Assembly (NCBI GenBank): GCA_937907395.1
Contig: CALCII010000011.1
Span: 124,001 to 188,000 of the forward strand
Length of the DNA: 64,000 nt
Reading direction: 5' to 3'
DNA from: an uncultured Chitinophagaceae bacterium
GTDB lineage: Bacteria > Bacteroidota > Bacteroidia > Chitinophagales > Chitinophagaceae
Shown: positions 1 through 7,960 of the stretch, piece after piece
Numbering within the stretch: the first letter of the stretch is position 1
How the letters are laid out: each line of letters begins with the position of its first letter
Program-made: the position numbers and the translations under genes
The notes under the pieces: model-generated
Database searches by the model: none
What the model saw: only the letters and a program-made list of their open reading frames with translations
Told to the model about the DNA's origin: nothing

Positions 1-153
1 ATACCACGTTCAAGAGAGAGTTGCACAGAGTAATATTTCATGGTGTTTTGCATTTATGTGGATACAACGACAAGTCTTCACAACAAATTAAGAGAATGCG
101 TGAACGGGAAGATCATTATCTGCGTTTGTACTTTGGTCCATAACTGGTATCAA

Positions 154-813
154 ATGCGGTATATTTTCTCCTTTCTTCTTTTATTATTCTTGCAAACATC
201 TGTGTCTGCACAAGGACAGATTATATTACAAGACAAGCCCTTTAGTTATAATGCCCCTGTTGATACCAATCTGTGGGCTACTTTACAAACAGCCCCCAAT
301 TTTCTGACTCTTTCAACAGAGCAAAAATGGATGTTTTACTGGACGAATCTTTTTCGCCGGAACCCACAATGGTTTTTTGGTACTATAGTTCGCTCTTTTT
401 TAGATCAATTCCCGGAAGCAAATACCGCAGAAGCTGTTTCTCTGGAGGCAGACATTCAACAAGCGAGCCCTCTTCCTTTTTTATTTCCCGATAACGGACT
501 AACTAAAATGGCTCAATTGCATGCAAAGGATATGGCCAGCAGAAATGGAATTATTACCCACACTTCCTCCTCCGGGAAACAATTTGCCCAACGATTAAGG
601 GAAGCCGGACGCTATCCCTGTGGCGCCGAAAATGTTTTCTCTGGTAGCCAGGCCGCATTAGAGGCCCTGATTATTCTTTTATTGGACCATGGAGTAGCAG
701 ACAAGGGACACAGGATAAACCTGCTTGACCCCACCTATACAATCATGGGCGCCGCAACATCCATTATCAAGTCCGGGAGACATGTGTGGGTGCAGGAATT
801 CGGTTGTCGTTAA
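154..813 (+). CDS. Secreted CAP-domain (SCP/PR-1-like) protein
   Basis: An exported member of the CAP superfamily; what bacterial CAP proteins do is not settled, so no reaction is given. The ATG at 154 is chosen over an in-frame ATG at 40 because it opens directly into a signal peptide (MRYIFSFLLLLFLQTSVSA, cleaved before QGQ); the extra N-terminal residues would bury it. The 219-residue product has a linker and then a C-terminal CAP core: a helix with LHAKDMASRNG followed by THTSS (conserved His), a GAENVFSG strand, and the late signature HGVADKGHRINLLDP. It stands alone with no obvious operon partner. Family call is firm, biological role unknown. Confidence 0.85.
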   Translation: MRYIFSFLLLLFLQTSVSAQGQIILQDKPFSYNAPVDTNLWATLQTAPNFLTLSTEQKWMFYWTNLFRRNPQWFFGTIVRSFLDQFPEANTAEAVSLEADIQQASPLPFLFPDNGLTKMAQLHAKDMASRNGIITHTSSSGKQFAQRLREAGRYPCGAENVFSGSQAALEALIILLLDHGVADKGHRINLLDPTYTIMGAATSIIKSGRHVWVQEFGCR

Positions 814-862
814 TGTTTCATGGAAAACGGTTTCATGGTGAAACTGTTCGTCGTGAAACCTG

Positions 863-870
863 TATCTTTG
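863..870 (+). promoter_or_regulatory. Bacteroidota -7 element (TATCTTTG)
   Basis: Exact match to TAnnTTTG, 13 nt before the ATG at 884. No clear -33 TTTG at the expected 19-21 nt spacing. Just upstream, GGTTTCA (829-835) can pair either with TGAAAC (839-844) or with TGAAACC (854-860), which may be the end of the preceding transcript or an operator. Confidence 0.5.
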
Positions 871-883
871 ACAAAACAACAGT

Positions 884-1501
884 ATGCCACGAAAAAAATG
901 GACACCTCAGACGGATGAAACCGACACTCTTCTTAAATCAAGGGAGAAGCGGAAGTGGCAAATTGCGTTTAGAAGATATGTGGTTGAGGGAAATTTATCG
1001 ATCAACTATGCCCCCTATTTTGGGTTGGATATTAAAACAATCCGGAATTGGATTGAACTTCAGTTTACGGGGGAAATGAACTGGTCAAACTTTGGTAGTC
1101 TCTGGCAGTTTGAACACCTGGTGCCGGTTATATATTTCAATTTTAGTAACGAGGAAGACCTTCATTTGTGCTGGAATTTTGTCAATATTCGGGTAGTGCC
1201 TGCAAAAAGTACAAAAGACGGTTCTGTGAGAGGAGATTTGTACCTGGCCTATCAGCATCTGCATCGTTTGTATCAAGCGTCCGGCTATCGGGTTTGTAAA
1301 GCGCTGATTGAAAAAATTGAGTCCATTCAGCAATCGGAACAAGTCAATATCGACAACCAGTCGGCCTTCCTGCAATCAAACAATGATTACCTGGCTTTGC
1401 TGCAGGGGTTCTCCTCCTACGAGTTTGAGCTGCTCAATAGCGGTCGTGATGTGGAAAGTGTGAAGCGGGAAGCAGAGATGATACGAAACCTCGGTCGCTA
1501 A
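884..1501 (+). CDS. Hypothetical protein with a degenerate HNH-like core
   Basis: A 205-residue protein I cannot name with confidence. Residues about 70-110 (WQFEHLVPVIYFNF, then NEEDLHLCWNFVNIRVVP) follow the layout of phage-type HNH endonucleases, which read roughly W-x-I-D-H-I-x-P-L-x-Y-F-x-L ... C-W-x-x-x-N-L-x-P-L. Here D-H has become E-H and the following Leu-Gln-Pro-Leu stretch has diverged, while the Asn of CWNFVN is kept. The N-terminus is basic and helix-rich (KWTPQTDETDT, SREKRKWQIAF). Residues 130-205 are helical and not recognisable. It sits between the CAP gene and mnmG with its own -7 element. It may be a domesticated or inactive nuclease; that is inference from pattern alone. 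Confidence 0.5.
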   Translation: MPRKKWTPQTDETDTLLKSREKRKWQIAFRRYVVEGNLSINYAPYFGLDIKTIRNWIELQFTGEMNWSNFGSLWQFEHLVPVIYFNFSNEEDLHLCWNFVNIRVVPAKSTKDGSVRGDLYLAYQHLHRLYQASGYRVCKALIEKIESIQQSEQVNIDNQSAFLQSNNDYLALLQGFSSYEFELLNSGRDVESVKREAEMIRNLGR

Positions 1502-1542
1502 GCCTTGATGAAACAGACTCTTTCCATCCCATCGCTTTAAAC

Positions 1543-1550
1543 TAACTTTG
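1543..1550 (+). promoter_or_regulatory. Bacteroidota -7 element (TAACTTTG) for mnmG
   Basis: Exact TAnnTTTG ending 6 nt before the ATG at 1557, with a TTTC at 1521-1524 in the -33 position (18-nt gap). Transcription starting about 7 nt downstream would begin at or near the start codon, giving a leaderless or nearly leaderless mRNA. Confidence 0.55.
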
Positions 1551-1556
1551 CCCCCC

Positions 1557-3425
1557 ATGTTTCCAGAATATGATATTATAGTTGTAGGTGCCGGTCATGC
1601 CGGTTGTGAAGCTGCTGCCGCTGCCGCCAATCTGGGCAGCAAGGTGCTGCTTGTGACAATGAATATGCAAACCATTGCCCAAATGAGCTGTAACCCGGCC
1701 ATGGGCGGTATTGCAAAAGGTCAGATCGTTCGGGAAATAGATGCACTGGGTGGCTATAGCGGAATTGTGAGCGATAAAAGTATGATCCAGTTCCGGATGC
1801 TCAACCGGAGTAAAGGTCCGGCTATGTGGAGTCCCCGTACACAAAATGACCGGATGCTGTTTGCGGCAACCTGGCGGGAAATGCTGGAGAATACGCCTAA
1901 TGTGGATTTCTACCAGGATATGATTCGCCAGCTATTGGTAAAAGACGGCCGTTGTTATGGTGTTGTTACCGGGCTGGGGCATGAAATAAAATCCAAGGCG
2001 GTAGTAGTAACCAGCGGCACTTTTTTGAACGGAGTGATACATATTGGAGAGAAACAATTGGGAGGCGGACGAATCTCAGAAAAAGCCGCAACAGGAATTA
2101 CTGAACAATTGGTGGAGCTGGGGCTGGAAAGCGATCGGCTGAAAACGGGCACCCCTCCCCGGATTGATGGACGTAGCCTGGATTATTCCAAAATGGAAGA
2201 GCAGAAAGGTGATGAAGAAATTGTAGGCTTTTCTTATATGGATGTAGATCGGATTCAGCCACATCAACAACGAAGCTGCTATATCACTTACACCAACCAG
2301 GCGGTTCATGATATTTTAAAAACGGGGTTCGACCGGAGCCCTATGTACCAGGGACGGATCCAGGGGGTTGGTCCCAGGTATTGTCCAAGCATTGAAGACA
2401 AAATCAATCGCTTTGCCGAAAGAGATCGTCACCAGCTCTTTGTTGAACCGGAAGGTTGGAACACCGTGGAAATCTATGTAAACGGATTTTCAACCTCATT
2501 GCCAGAACAAGTTCAATACGATGCCCTTCGTACGGTTCCTGGTTTTGAAAATTGCCGCATGTTCCGCCCGGGATATGCCATTGAATACGATTATTTTCCT
2601 CCTACGCAGCTTCGTTATTCATTGGAAACCAAACAGATAGAAAATCTTTTCTTTGCCGGGCAAATCAATGGAACAACCGGGTATGAAGAAGCCGCCTGTC
2701 AGGGATTGATGGCGGGAATCAATGCACATTTAAAAAGCAGGGAGCAGGATCCTTTCATTTTAAAACGAAGCGATGCATATATAGGGGTGCTGATTGATGA
2801 TCTCATCAGCAAGGGAACAGAAGAGCCTTATCGTATGTTCACCAGCCGGGCAGAGTACCGGACCCTGCTTCGCCAGGACAATGCCGATTTACGACTCACC
2901 GAAATGAGTTATAAAATGGGATTGGCCAAACAGGACAGAATGGATAAAACCCAGCAGAAGAAAGAAGCCGTGGAACGTATTAAATCGGTACTGGCAGAAG
3001 TTTCATTATCTCCCGATGAAATCAATGGATTCCTGGAGCAAAACAATAGTGCACCCTTAACACAAAAGCAAAAAGCCCAGCAGGTACTGCTTCGCCCGGG
3101 CATACAGTTACAGGCATTGCTGGAAGCTTCTCCTGCTCTCAAAGAACTAACGGGAACGTATAGTGGCGAAATTTTAGAACAGGTGGAAGTACAGGTGAAG
3201 TATGATGTATATATTGAAAAAGAAAAAGAACTGGTTCAACGTATGAGCCAGCTGGAAGACCTTGAAATCCCGGATTCTTTTGACTACAATAAAATTTCCT
3301 CACTTAGTAATGAAGCCTTACAGAAATTTAAAAAGATAAGGCCACGCACACTCGGACAAGCATCCCGTATTTCCGGAGTTAATCCAAGTGATGTTCAGAT
3401 CCTGATGGTTTATATGGGACGTTAA
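1557..3425 (+). CDS. mnmG: tRNA uridine-5-carboxymethylaminomethyl modification enzyme MnmG (GidA)
   Basis: FAD-dependent enzyme that, with MnmE, installs the carboxymethylaminomethyl group at C5 of the wobble uridine of several tRNAs, using methylene-tetrahydrofolate and glycine. The product is 622 residues, normal for the family. Visible hallmarks: the N-terminal dinucleotide-binding motif VVGAGHAGCEAA, the NPAMGGIAKG segment, the GTFLNG block, RLKTGTPPRI, QINGTTGYEEAA and the C-terminal GidA-associated helical domain with RPRTLGQASRISGVNP. The ATG at 1557 is used rather than the in-frame TTG at 1548, which lies inside the -7 promoter element. Its 3' end overlaps the convergent helicase gene by 4 bp. 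mnmE is not in the window. Confidence 0.97.
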   Translation: MFPEYDIIVVGAGHAGCEAAAAAANLGSKVLLVTMNMQTIAQMSCNPAMGGIAKGQIVREIDALGGYSGIVSDKSMIQFRMLNRSKGPAMWSPRTQNDRMLFAATWREMLENTPNVDFYQDMIRQLLVKDGRCYGVVTGLGHEIKSKAVVVTSGTFLNGVIHIGEKQLGGGRISEKAATGITEQLVELGLESDRLKTGTPPRIDGRSLDYSKMEEQKGDEEIVGFSYMDVDRIQPHQQRSCYITYTNQAVHDILKTGFDRSPMYQGRIQGVGPRYCPSIEDKINRFAERDRHQLFVEPEGWNTVEIYVNGFSTSLPEQVQYDALRTVPGFENCRMFRPGYAIEYDYFPPTQLRYSLETKQIENLFFAGQINGTTGYEEAACQGLMAGINAHLKSREQDPFILKRSDAYIGVLIDDLISKGTEEPYRMFTSRAEYRTLLRQDNADLRLTEMSYKMGLAKQDRMDKTQQKKEAVERIKSVLAEVSLSPDEINGFLEQNNSAPLTQKQKAQQVLLRPGIQLQALLEASPALKELTGTYSGEILEQVEVQVKYDVYIEKEKELVQRMSQLEDLEIPDSFDYNKISSLSNEALQKFKKIRPRTLGQASRISGVNPSDVQILMVYMGR

Positions 3426-5878
3426 GATTGGAGTAATAACCGACTGAGTCTGATTTCAAAGAAGCTATAATTATCGCCTAACAATATTTTCCATTCTGTG
3501 ATTGAACTATCCTGATGTTCAGTTATTAGTTTTTGAATTGTATTCATTTTCACAGGGTCAATCATTCCTTCCGGCGAAATAAATTTCTTTTCGATCAATT
3601 TCAATAAATGTGATTCAATCGTTCCCGCAGTAAGATTTCTTATCGTTGCTATTTCTTCCACCGATTTTCCTTGTTGAAAAAGCGATAGTGTTACATCGTA
3701 AGTGCTACTTTCTGCTTGGGTTGGTTTGGGTTCTTTTGATTTTTTTTTAGCCGGCTTCAGTTCTTGCATGTTTGTTTCAACATGATATTCGCCACAGTAA
3801 TCAAGTACCATTTCCAACACATCGGCTCCCCATTTTTCCACTTTTGCTTTTCCCAATCCTTTGATCTGTAACAAATCTTCTTTTGTTTGTGGAAGATAAC
3901 GGCAAATCTCTTTCAGTGTTTCGCTGTTTGCCACCATATAAACCGGTATGGATTCCTCTTCGCAATAAGCATCCCGCCAGCTTCTGAGAATGCGGTACAG
4001 CTCAGGATGACTGGCATCTGTTGTTTCTGCCGGACTTCGTTTACTGGCATAACAGGAAATGGTGATTTTTGGAGTGATGAGCTGCAACCTGTGTTTTAAA
4101 AAACCGGTGACTGTAAACTGGTTCCGGCAATAGTCAAGAAAATACAGACTGTTGTGCAGCTGAAGTGCAACCGCCTGCAATTGTTCGTCTACAGGAACAG
4201 ATGCTTCTTTCTGTTCTGTGACCAACCTGTGTTGTTGCAGCAGAGTACGAAGTTCTGTAAGCTGACCTGTGAAATAAACAGCCGCATCTGAAATTCGTTT
4301 TTGTAAGGGTTCGTTTTGTTCCACAATGGATTCGTTGCGGAGTAGTTCTTTGGTGAGCCCCAGAAATTTATCTGCCACCACGGTTATCGAGTCTGCTTTT
4401 TGCCTGAATTGAAATAACCACTCGGTTCCCCCCTGCTCCAGTTGAGACTGATGTTGCTGCACCTGGTATTCCAATCTTTTCAATGAATGAATGAGTTCTT
4501 CTGTGGAAAAAATAGCATCCAGTAATTGTTGTGTGAACAATTGACGGGCACCAGCAAAACGTTCGGCTAGTGAATTACGGCGAGTAAGGTTTTTTTGTCC
4601 GTCAATGACCTGTTGATTGCTGATGAGCGCTGCCGGAGGAATTTTGCTCAGCAATACAATTCCTTCCAGGCTGGTACAGCGACTGAGCGCCACATAAACC
4701 TGTCCGCTGGCAAAGGCCGCCGCCGCATCAATAATCAGTTTATCAAACGTAAGCCCCTGGCTTTTATGGATGGTAACGGCCCAGGCTAAACGAAGTGGAT
4801 ATTGTTCAAATTCACCCAACACTTCTTCTTCCAGCACTTCTGTACTGCGGTTGAGTGAATAGCGGATATTTTCCCAGGTTTCTTTCCTTACGGTTACATC
4901 TCCATCAACACAGTGAACAAGAATGCTGTTGTCGGTCAGCTGTTTTACAGTACCGATTTTTCCATTGAAATATTTTTTTTCCAGCACATCATTTTTCAGG
5001 AACATCACCTGTGCTCCTTCTTTCAAAACAAGTTCAGCATCGGCCGGATAACTGTTTTCGGGAAAATCACCTTCAATGGCAGCTTTATAAGTGTAGGCAG
5101 GCGACAGCAACCGGTTGAGTTCCCGTTGATTGATCTGATCTGCCTGCAGATTGTGTGTGGTGAGTGTGATATACTGTTCATCGGACGGCGGTTGAAATCC
5201 ATATTGGTAGCGCTGATGCAATAATTCAAAATCGTCGGGCTCCATTTGATTGTTGCGCACTTTGTTCAGCAATTCAACAAAGGATTCTTCTTTTTGCCGG
5301 TAGATGGTTTTGAGTTCAATCAATAAAGGCTCCTGTTCTTTGATAGCATGGCTGTCAAAGAAAAAGGGCGAGTTGTAATATTCCTGCAGCATTTTCCATT
5401 CCTGGTTTTGCGCTACAGGAGGAAGCTGGTACAAATCACCAATACAAACCAATTGAATGCCACCAAAAGGAACATCGTGACGGCGGCGCACACTTCTTAA
5501 AATTGTATCAATTGCATCCAGCACATCGCAACGGACCATGCTGATTTCGTCAATCACCAGGATTTCTATTTTTCGAAGCAGCTGTTGTTTCTGTTTTCCA
5601 TACCGCAGTTTACTCAACAGTTCGGCTTTACCCTGTGAGGATGGGATAAACGGATGAAACGGTAAATGAAACAAACTGTGCAGTGTTACACCTCCCGCAT
5701 TAATGGCCGCCACCCCGGTGGGAGCTGCTACCACCATATGTTTTGTTGTATGGTCCCGCAGGTATTTTAAAAAAGTGGTTTTACCGGTTCCTGCTTTACC
5801 GGTTAAAAAAATACTTTCCTGCGTTTCTGTTATAAACCTGAAAGCAAGATCAAATTCAACATTCCGCTCAATAGACAT
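3422..5878 (-). CDS. Pif1/RecD-like superfamily 1 helicase with HRDC and C-terminal HTH domains
   Basis: An 818-residue ATP-dependent DNA helicase of the Pif1/RecD branch of SF1, widespread in Bacteroidota. Order of parts: Walker A (LTGKAGTGKTT, residues 25-35), Walker B with VIDEISMV, a GDLYQLPPV motif, and a UvrD-C2-type end with AVTIHKSQGLTFDKLIID and QVYVALSRC (to about residue 405). A long helical linker follows, then an HRDC-like helical module near residues 630-705 (LLQIKGLGKAKVEKWG) and an HTH_40-type domain at the C-terminus (LFQQGKSVEEIATIRNL). HRDC and HTH suggest handling of structured DNA, as in RecQ proteins. Downstream of ssb on the same strand, separated by about 100 bp with a hairpin. 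Exact substrate unknown. Confidence 0.88.
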   Translation of the reverse strand: MSIERNVEFDLAFRFITETQESIFLTGKAGTGKTTFLKYLRDHTTKHMVVAAPTGVAAINAGGVTLHSLFHLPFHPFIPSSQGKAELLSKLRYGKQKQQLLRKIEILVIDEISMVRCDVLDAIDTILRSVRRRHDVPFGGIQLVCIGDLYQLPPVAQNQEWKMLQEYYNSPFFFDSHAIKEQEPLLIELKTIYRQKEESFVELLNKVRNNQMEPDDFELLHQRYQYGFQPPSDEQYITLTTHNLQADQINQRELNRLLSPAYTYKAAIEGDFPENSYPADAELVLKEGAQVMFLKNDVLEKKYFNGKIGTVKQLTDNSILVHCVDGDVTVRKETWENIRYSLNRSTEVLEEEVLGEFEQYPLRLAWAVTIHKSQGLTFDKLIIDAAAAFASGQVYVALSRCTSLEGIVLLSKIPPAALISNQQVIDGQKNLTRRNSLAERFAGARQLFTQQLLDAIFSTEELIHSLKRLEYQVQQHQSQLEQGGTEWLFQFRQKADSITVVADKFLGLTKELLRNESIVEQNEPLQKRISDAAVYFTGQLTELRTLLQQHRLVTEQKEASVPVDEQLQAVALQLHNSLYFLDYCRNQFTVTGFLKHRLQLITPKITISCYASKRSPAETTDASHPELYRILRSWRDAYCEEESIPVYMVANSETLKEICRYLPQTKEDLLQIKGLGKAKVEKWGADVLEMVLDYCGEYHVETNMQELKPAKKKSKEPKPTQAESSTYDVTLSLFQQGKSVEEIATIRNLTAGTIESHLLKLIEKKFISPEGMIDPVKMNTIQKLITEHQDSSITEWKILLGDNYSFFEIRLSRLLLQS

Positions 5879-5909
5879 GAAGTGAAATTATACCAAAAGA
5901 AGAGATAAA

Positions 5910-5954
5910 GGATGAGAGCAGGAAATCATATTTTGAATATCCTGCTGCTCATCC
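5910..5954 (-). terminator. Intergenic hairpin between ssb and the helicase gene
   Basis: GGATGAG-a-GCAGGA (5910-5923) pairs with TCCTGC-tg-CTCATCC (5940-5954): two helical blocks separated by a small internal loop. On the minus strand it is followed by only a broken T-rich run, so it is a weak terminator or an RNA-processing hairpin, not a strong stop. Confidence 0.45.
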
Positions 5955-5983
5955 GTATTCAAAACACACAGGGGTAAGCAAGA

Positions 5984-6328
5984 TCAGCTTTTTGATTTTT
6001 CACCTAACAGCAGCAGTTCATTTAACTGTATTTCTGTTATGTACTTTTTAACGCCGTCTTTGTCTGTGTAATTGCGGGTAATGAGTTTTCCTTCAATGAC
6101 CACCTCTGATCCTTTGTCGAGGTATTTTTCTGCCAGCTCGGCTACTTTACCCCAGGCAACAATATTGTGCCATTGGGTTTCGGTTACTTTTTCGCCTTTG
6201 GCATTGCGGTAGGTTTCATTGGTGGCCATGCTGAAGCGAGCCATTTTTTTTCCGCCACTTACTGTTTTCACTTCCGGGGCCACACCCAGGTTACCAATCA
6301 GTTGAACTTTGTTTTTTAATGCGTACAT
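5984..6328 (-). CDS. ssb: Single-stranded DNA-binding protein (short form)
   Basis: Binds single-stranded DNA through one OB fold; protects replication and repair intermediates. The 114 residues contain the complete SSB core: NKVQLIGNLG at the N-terminus, the FSMATNETY strand, TQWHNIVAWGKVAELAEKYL and KGSEVVIEGKLITRNY. The protein stops at LLLLGEKSKS, so the usual flexible linker and acidic tip (consensus DDDIPF) that recruits partner proteins are missing. In Bacteroidota such short copies often accompany a full-length housekeeping SSB, which is not in this window. Here it neighbours a helicase on the same strand. Confident on family; whether it is the main SSB is doubtful. Confidence 0.93.
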   Translation of the reverse strand: MYALKNKVQLIGNLGVAPEVKTVSGGKKMARFSMATNETYRNAKGEKVTETQWHNIVAWGKVAELAEKYLDKGSEVVIEGKLITRNYTDKDGVKKYITEIQLNELLLLGEKSKS

Positions 6329-6528
6329 AGGTTGTTTCTTTTTGCCGGATGAATATTCCGGCCGTTATAAATTTTGTTATCTCATCCAACAGCCGACGTC
6401 TGAACTGTTGACGACACAAAATTGATGCAGCATGCAACCTTTAGTCGGTATTTAAGCGTTTTTATATGATTGTAAGCGTTTGTTGTCGGTTATCCTGACA
6501 AACATATCTAACCTCTAATAACAGATTT

Positions 6529-6909
6529 ATGAACGAAGCACCTAAAACCTGTTTGCATTGCGGGCATACGATCCGTGGCCGCAGCGATAAAAAATTCTGC
6601 AATGATTTTTGCCGGAATAATTATAACAACCAGCTTAAATCAGAAACATCTGATAATTATGTTCGAAATGTAAACAATGCCCTTGGGAAAAACCGCCGTG
6701 TATTAAAGTCTTTATTGCCCGAAGGTGAAGAAATAGCAAAGGTGCACCATGATAAATTGGTTCAGGAAGGGTTTCATTTTAAATATCATACCCACCAGTA
6801 CAAAAACAAAAAAGGGCAAGTATATTCTTTTTGTTACGAATACGGGTATCTTCCACTAGACACCAATTGGTATTTATTGGTTTATCGTAAAGAAGAGAAG
6901 AGCACGTGA
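6529..6909 (+). CDS. Small N-terminal zinc-ribbon protein, function unknown
   Basis: A 126-residue protein beginning with a four-cysteine zinc ribbon (CLHCG at residues 8-12 and CNDFCRNNYNNQ at residues 24-35), a form also found in small proteins related to prokaryotic zinc-finger or Fez-like families. The remainder is predicted alpha plus beta, ending in a strand-rich YSFCYEYGYLPLDTNWYLLVY segment. No catalytic motif is visible. Divergent from ssb, so the 200-bp gap between them carries both promoters. Convergent with the FMN-binding gene downstream, with only 6 bp between stops. Proteins of this arrangement are common in Bacteroidota but remain uncharacterised as far as I can tell. Confidence 0.7.
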   Translation: MNEAPKTCLHCGHTIRGRSDKKFCNDFCRNNYNNQLKSETSDNYVRNVNNALGKNRRVLKSLLPEGEEIAKVHHDKLVQEGFHFKYHTHQYKNKKGQVYSFCYEYGYLPLDTNWYLLVYRKEEKST

Positions 6910-6915
6910 GAATGG

Positions 6916-7419
6916 TTATCTTTTTTCGTACCGTCCGGTTCTGCTTTCAATCCGCAATCTGTAAATAATTGACTTTACCCTTGTGTCGTCATCTATCACA
7001 CCAGACTCAGCATGTTCGTGTAAATGTACTGTGGAGCTGGTCATGAGCGGCATTACCCGATTGTAAAACAGTCGTCTGGCCCTTTCTGATTCTTCTCCAG
7101 ACAGTTCTTCAAACCTGCCATATACCAATACGCTTTGCCAGTTGGCCATGTCGTTCATCTGGTCTACTTCAAAACATACATTCGGGTTTTTGCGAAGGAT
7201 GTTGAGTTTTTGTCCTTCATTGGTTTGTCCGTAAATGTGTTCCCCATCATACATGTATGTTACCGGAACAATGTAAGGATACATACCATCTGTACAGGCG
7301 AGCCTGCCAATAACCTGGCTGAGAAGCAGGTTGTGAATTTGCGTTTCGTTGAGTTGGCCAAGCATAACGTTTGTTTTAGGGTGATGAAGCAGATGTTGGA
7401 AATTAAAACGGTTCTTCAT
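6916..7419 (-). CDS. Pyridoxamine 5'-phosphate oxidase-family FMN-binding protein (NimA-like)
   Basis: A 167-residue split-barrel flavin-binding protein of the PPOX superfamily. Visible hallmarks: LLSQVIGRLACTDGMYPYIVPVTY (the first barrel strands, here quoted as part of residues 32-55), GEHIYGQTNEGQKL, the NPNVCFEVDQM strand and WQSVLVYGRFEEL. This pattern fits the NimA-like subgroup, some of whose members reduce nitroimidazoles or bind haem or FMN; substrate cannot be read from sequence. A -7 promoter element lies 34 nt upstream on the minus strand. Convergent with the zinc-ribbon gene. Confidence 0.8.
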   Translation of the reverse strand: MKNRFNFQHLLHHPKTNVMLGQLNETQIHNLLLSQVIGRLACTDGMYPYIVPVTYMYDGEHIYGQTNEGQKLNILRKNPNVCFEVDQMNDMANWQSVLVYGRFEELSGEESERARRLFYNRVMPLMTSSTVHLHEHAESGVIDDDTRVKSIIYRLRIESRTGRYEKR

Positions 7420-7452
7420 CTGATAATGCCGGTTCTACGTAAACACACTATA

Positions 7453-7460
7453 CAAATCTA
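7453..7460 (-). promoter_or_regulatory. Bacteroidota -7 element (TAGATTTG, minus strand)
   Basis: Exact TAnnTTTG on the minus strand upstream of the PPOX-family gene starting at 7419. The -33 region is not convincing. Confidence 0.4.
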
Positions 7461-7642
7461 AACGTGCTGCAACTGTGTTTATATGATAATGGTCAAAGCG
7501 GGGAATGACGACTCTCATTCAATGGAACAAAAGCAGCGATTACAGGTAATCATTTTTCCTCTAGCGCTGAAATCGTGAAAGCCGAAAGTGATCCACATCA
7601 TTGTAAGCAAGGGACAGTGTTTTGTAAATTCAATCAACAGAA

Positions 7643-7759
7643 ATGAAAGAATGTATGAAAAAGCTTCTTTCCATATTAATGGCCGCAGCCTTGTTACTGG
7701 CGGTTGTGATGATTCCGAAAGAATCAAAAAAAGAAATTCAAAAAGAAGTCAAAGACTGA
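7643..7759 (+). CDS. 38-residue putative membrane or secreted peptide
   Basis: A short ATG-to-TGA frame reading MKECMKKLLSILMAAALLL and then AVVMIPKESKKEIQKEVKD. It has the full plan of a small membrane peptide: basic N-terminus, about 17 hydrophobic residues, and a charged amphipathic K/E tail. A stem-loop with a T tract follows within 10 nt of the stop, which supports an independent transcript. A longer overlapping frame in the next phase is rejected. No homolog is recognised and there is no conservation evidence, so it remains a prediction. Confidence 0.5.
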   Translation: MKECMKKLLSILMAAALLLAVVMIPKESKKEIQKEVKD

Positions 7760-7768
7760 TGCAGGAAG

Positions 7769-7828
7769 CCCGGCAGAACAGTATCTATCACTTTGTTAGT
7801 TGAATTGGTTAGCAACTGCCGGGTTCTT
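7769..7828 (+). terminator. Rho-independent terminator after the 38-residue peptide gene
   Basis: CCCGGCA (7769-7775) pairs perfectly with TGCCGGG (7817-7823) and is followed by TTCTTTTT. The loop is unusually long, about 40 nt, and may fold further. Confidence 0.6.
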
Positions 7829-7960
7829 TTTCCCATTTAATGTAAAAAAACGACAATCCTTAACATCTGTTAACTCCATTTGTGGGAAAGAGAAGCTGTT
7901 TATCCCAATTTATACGAAAGCCTTCGTTTGTTTACCAATCTTTGATGGAAAGAACCTAGT

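Noticed and set aside
40..153. Upstream extension of the CAP-domain gene from an ATG at 40
   Set aside because: It would place 38 polar residues before a clear signal peptide; the start at 154 is far more likely.
7588..7803. 71-residue frame across the 38-residue peptide gene
   Set aside because: It runs into the terminator stem, has no protein-like features and is in a different phase from the well-formed small membrane peptide.
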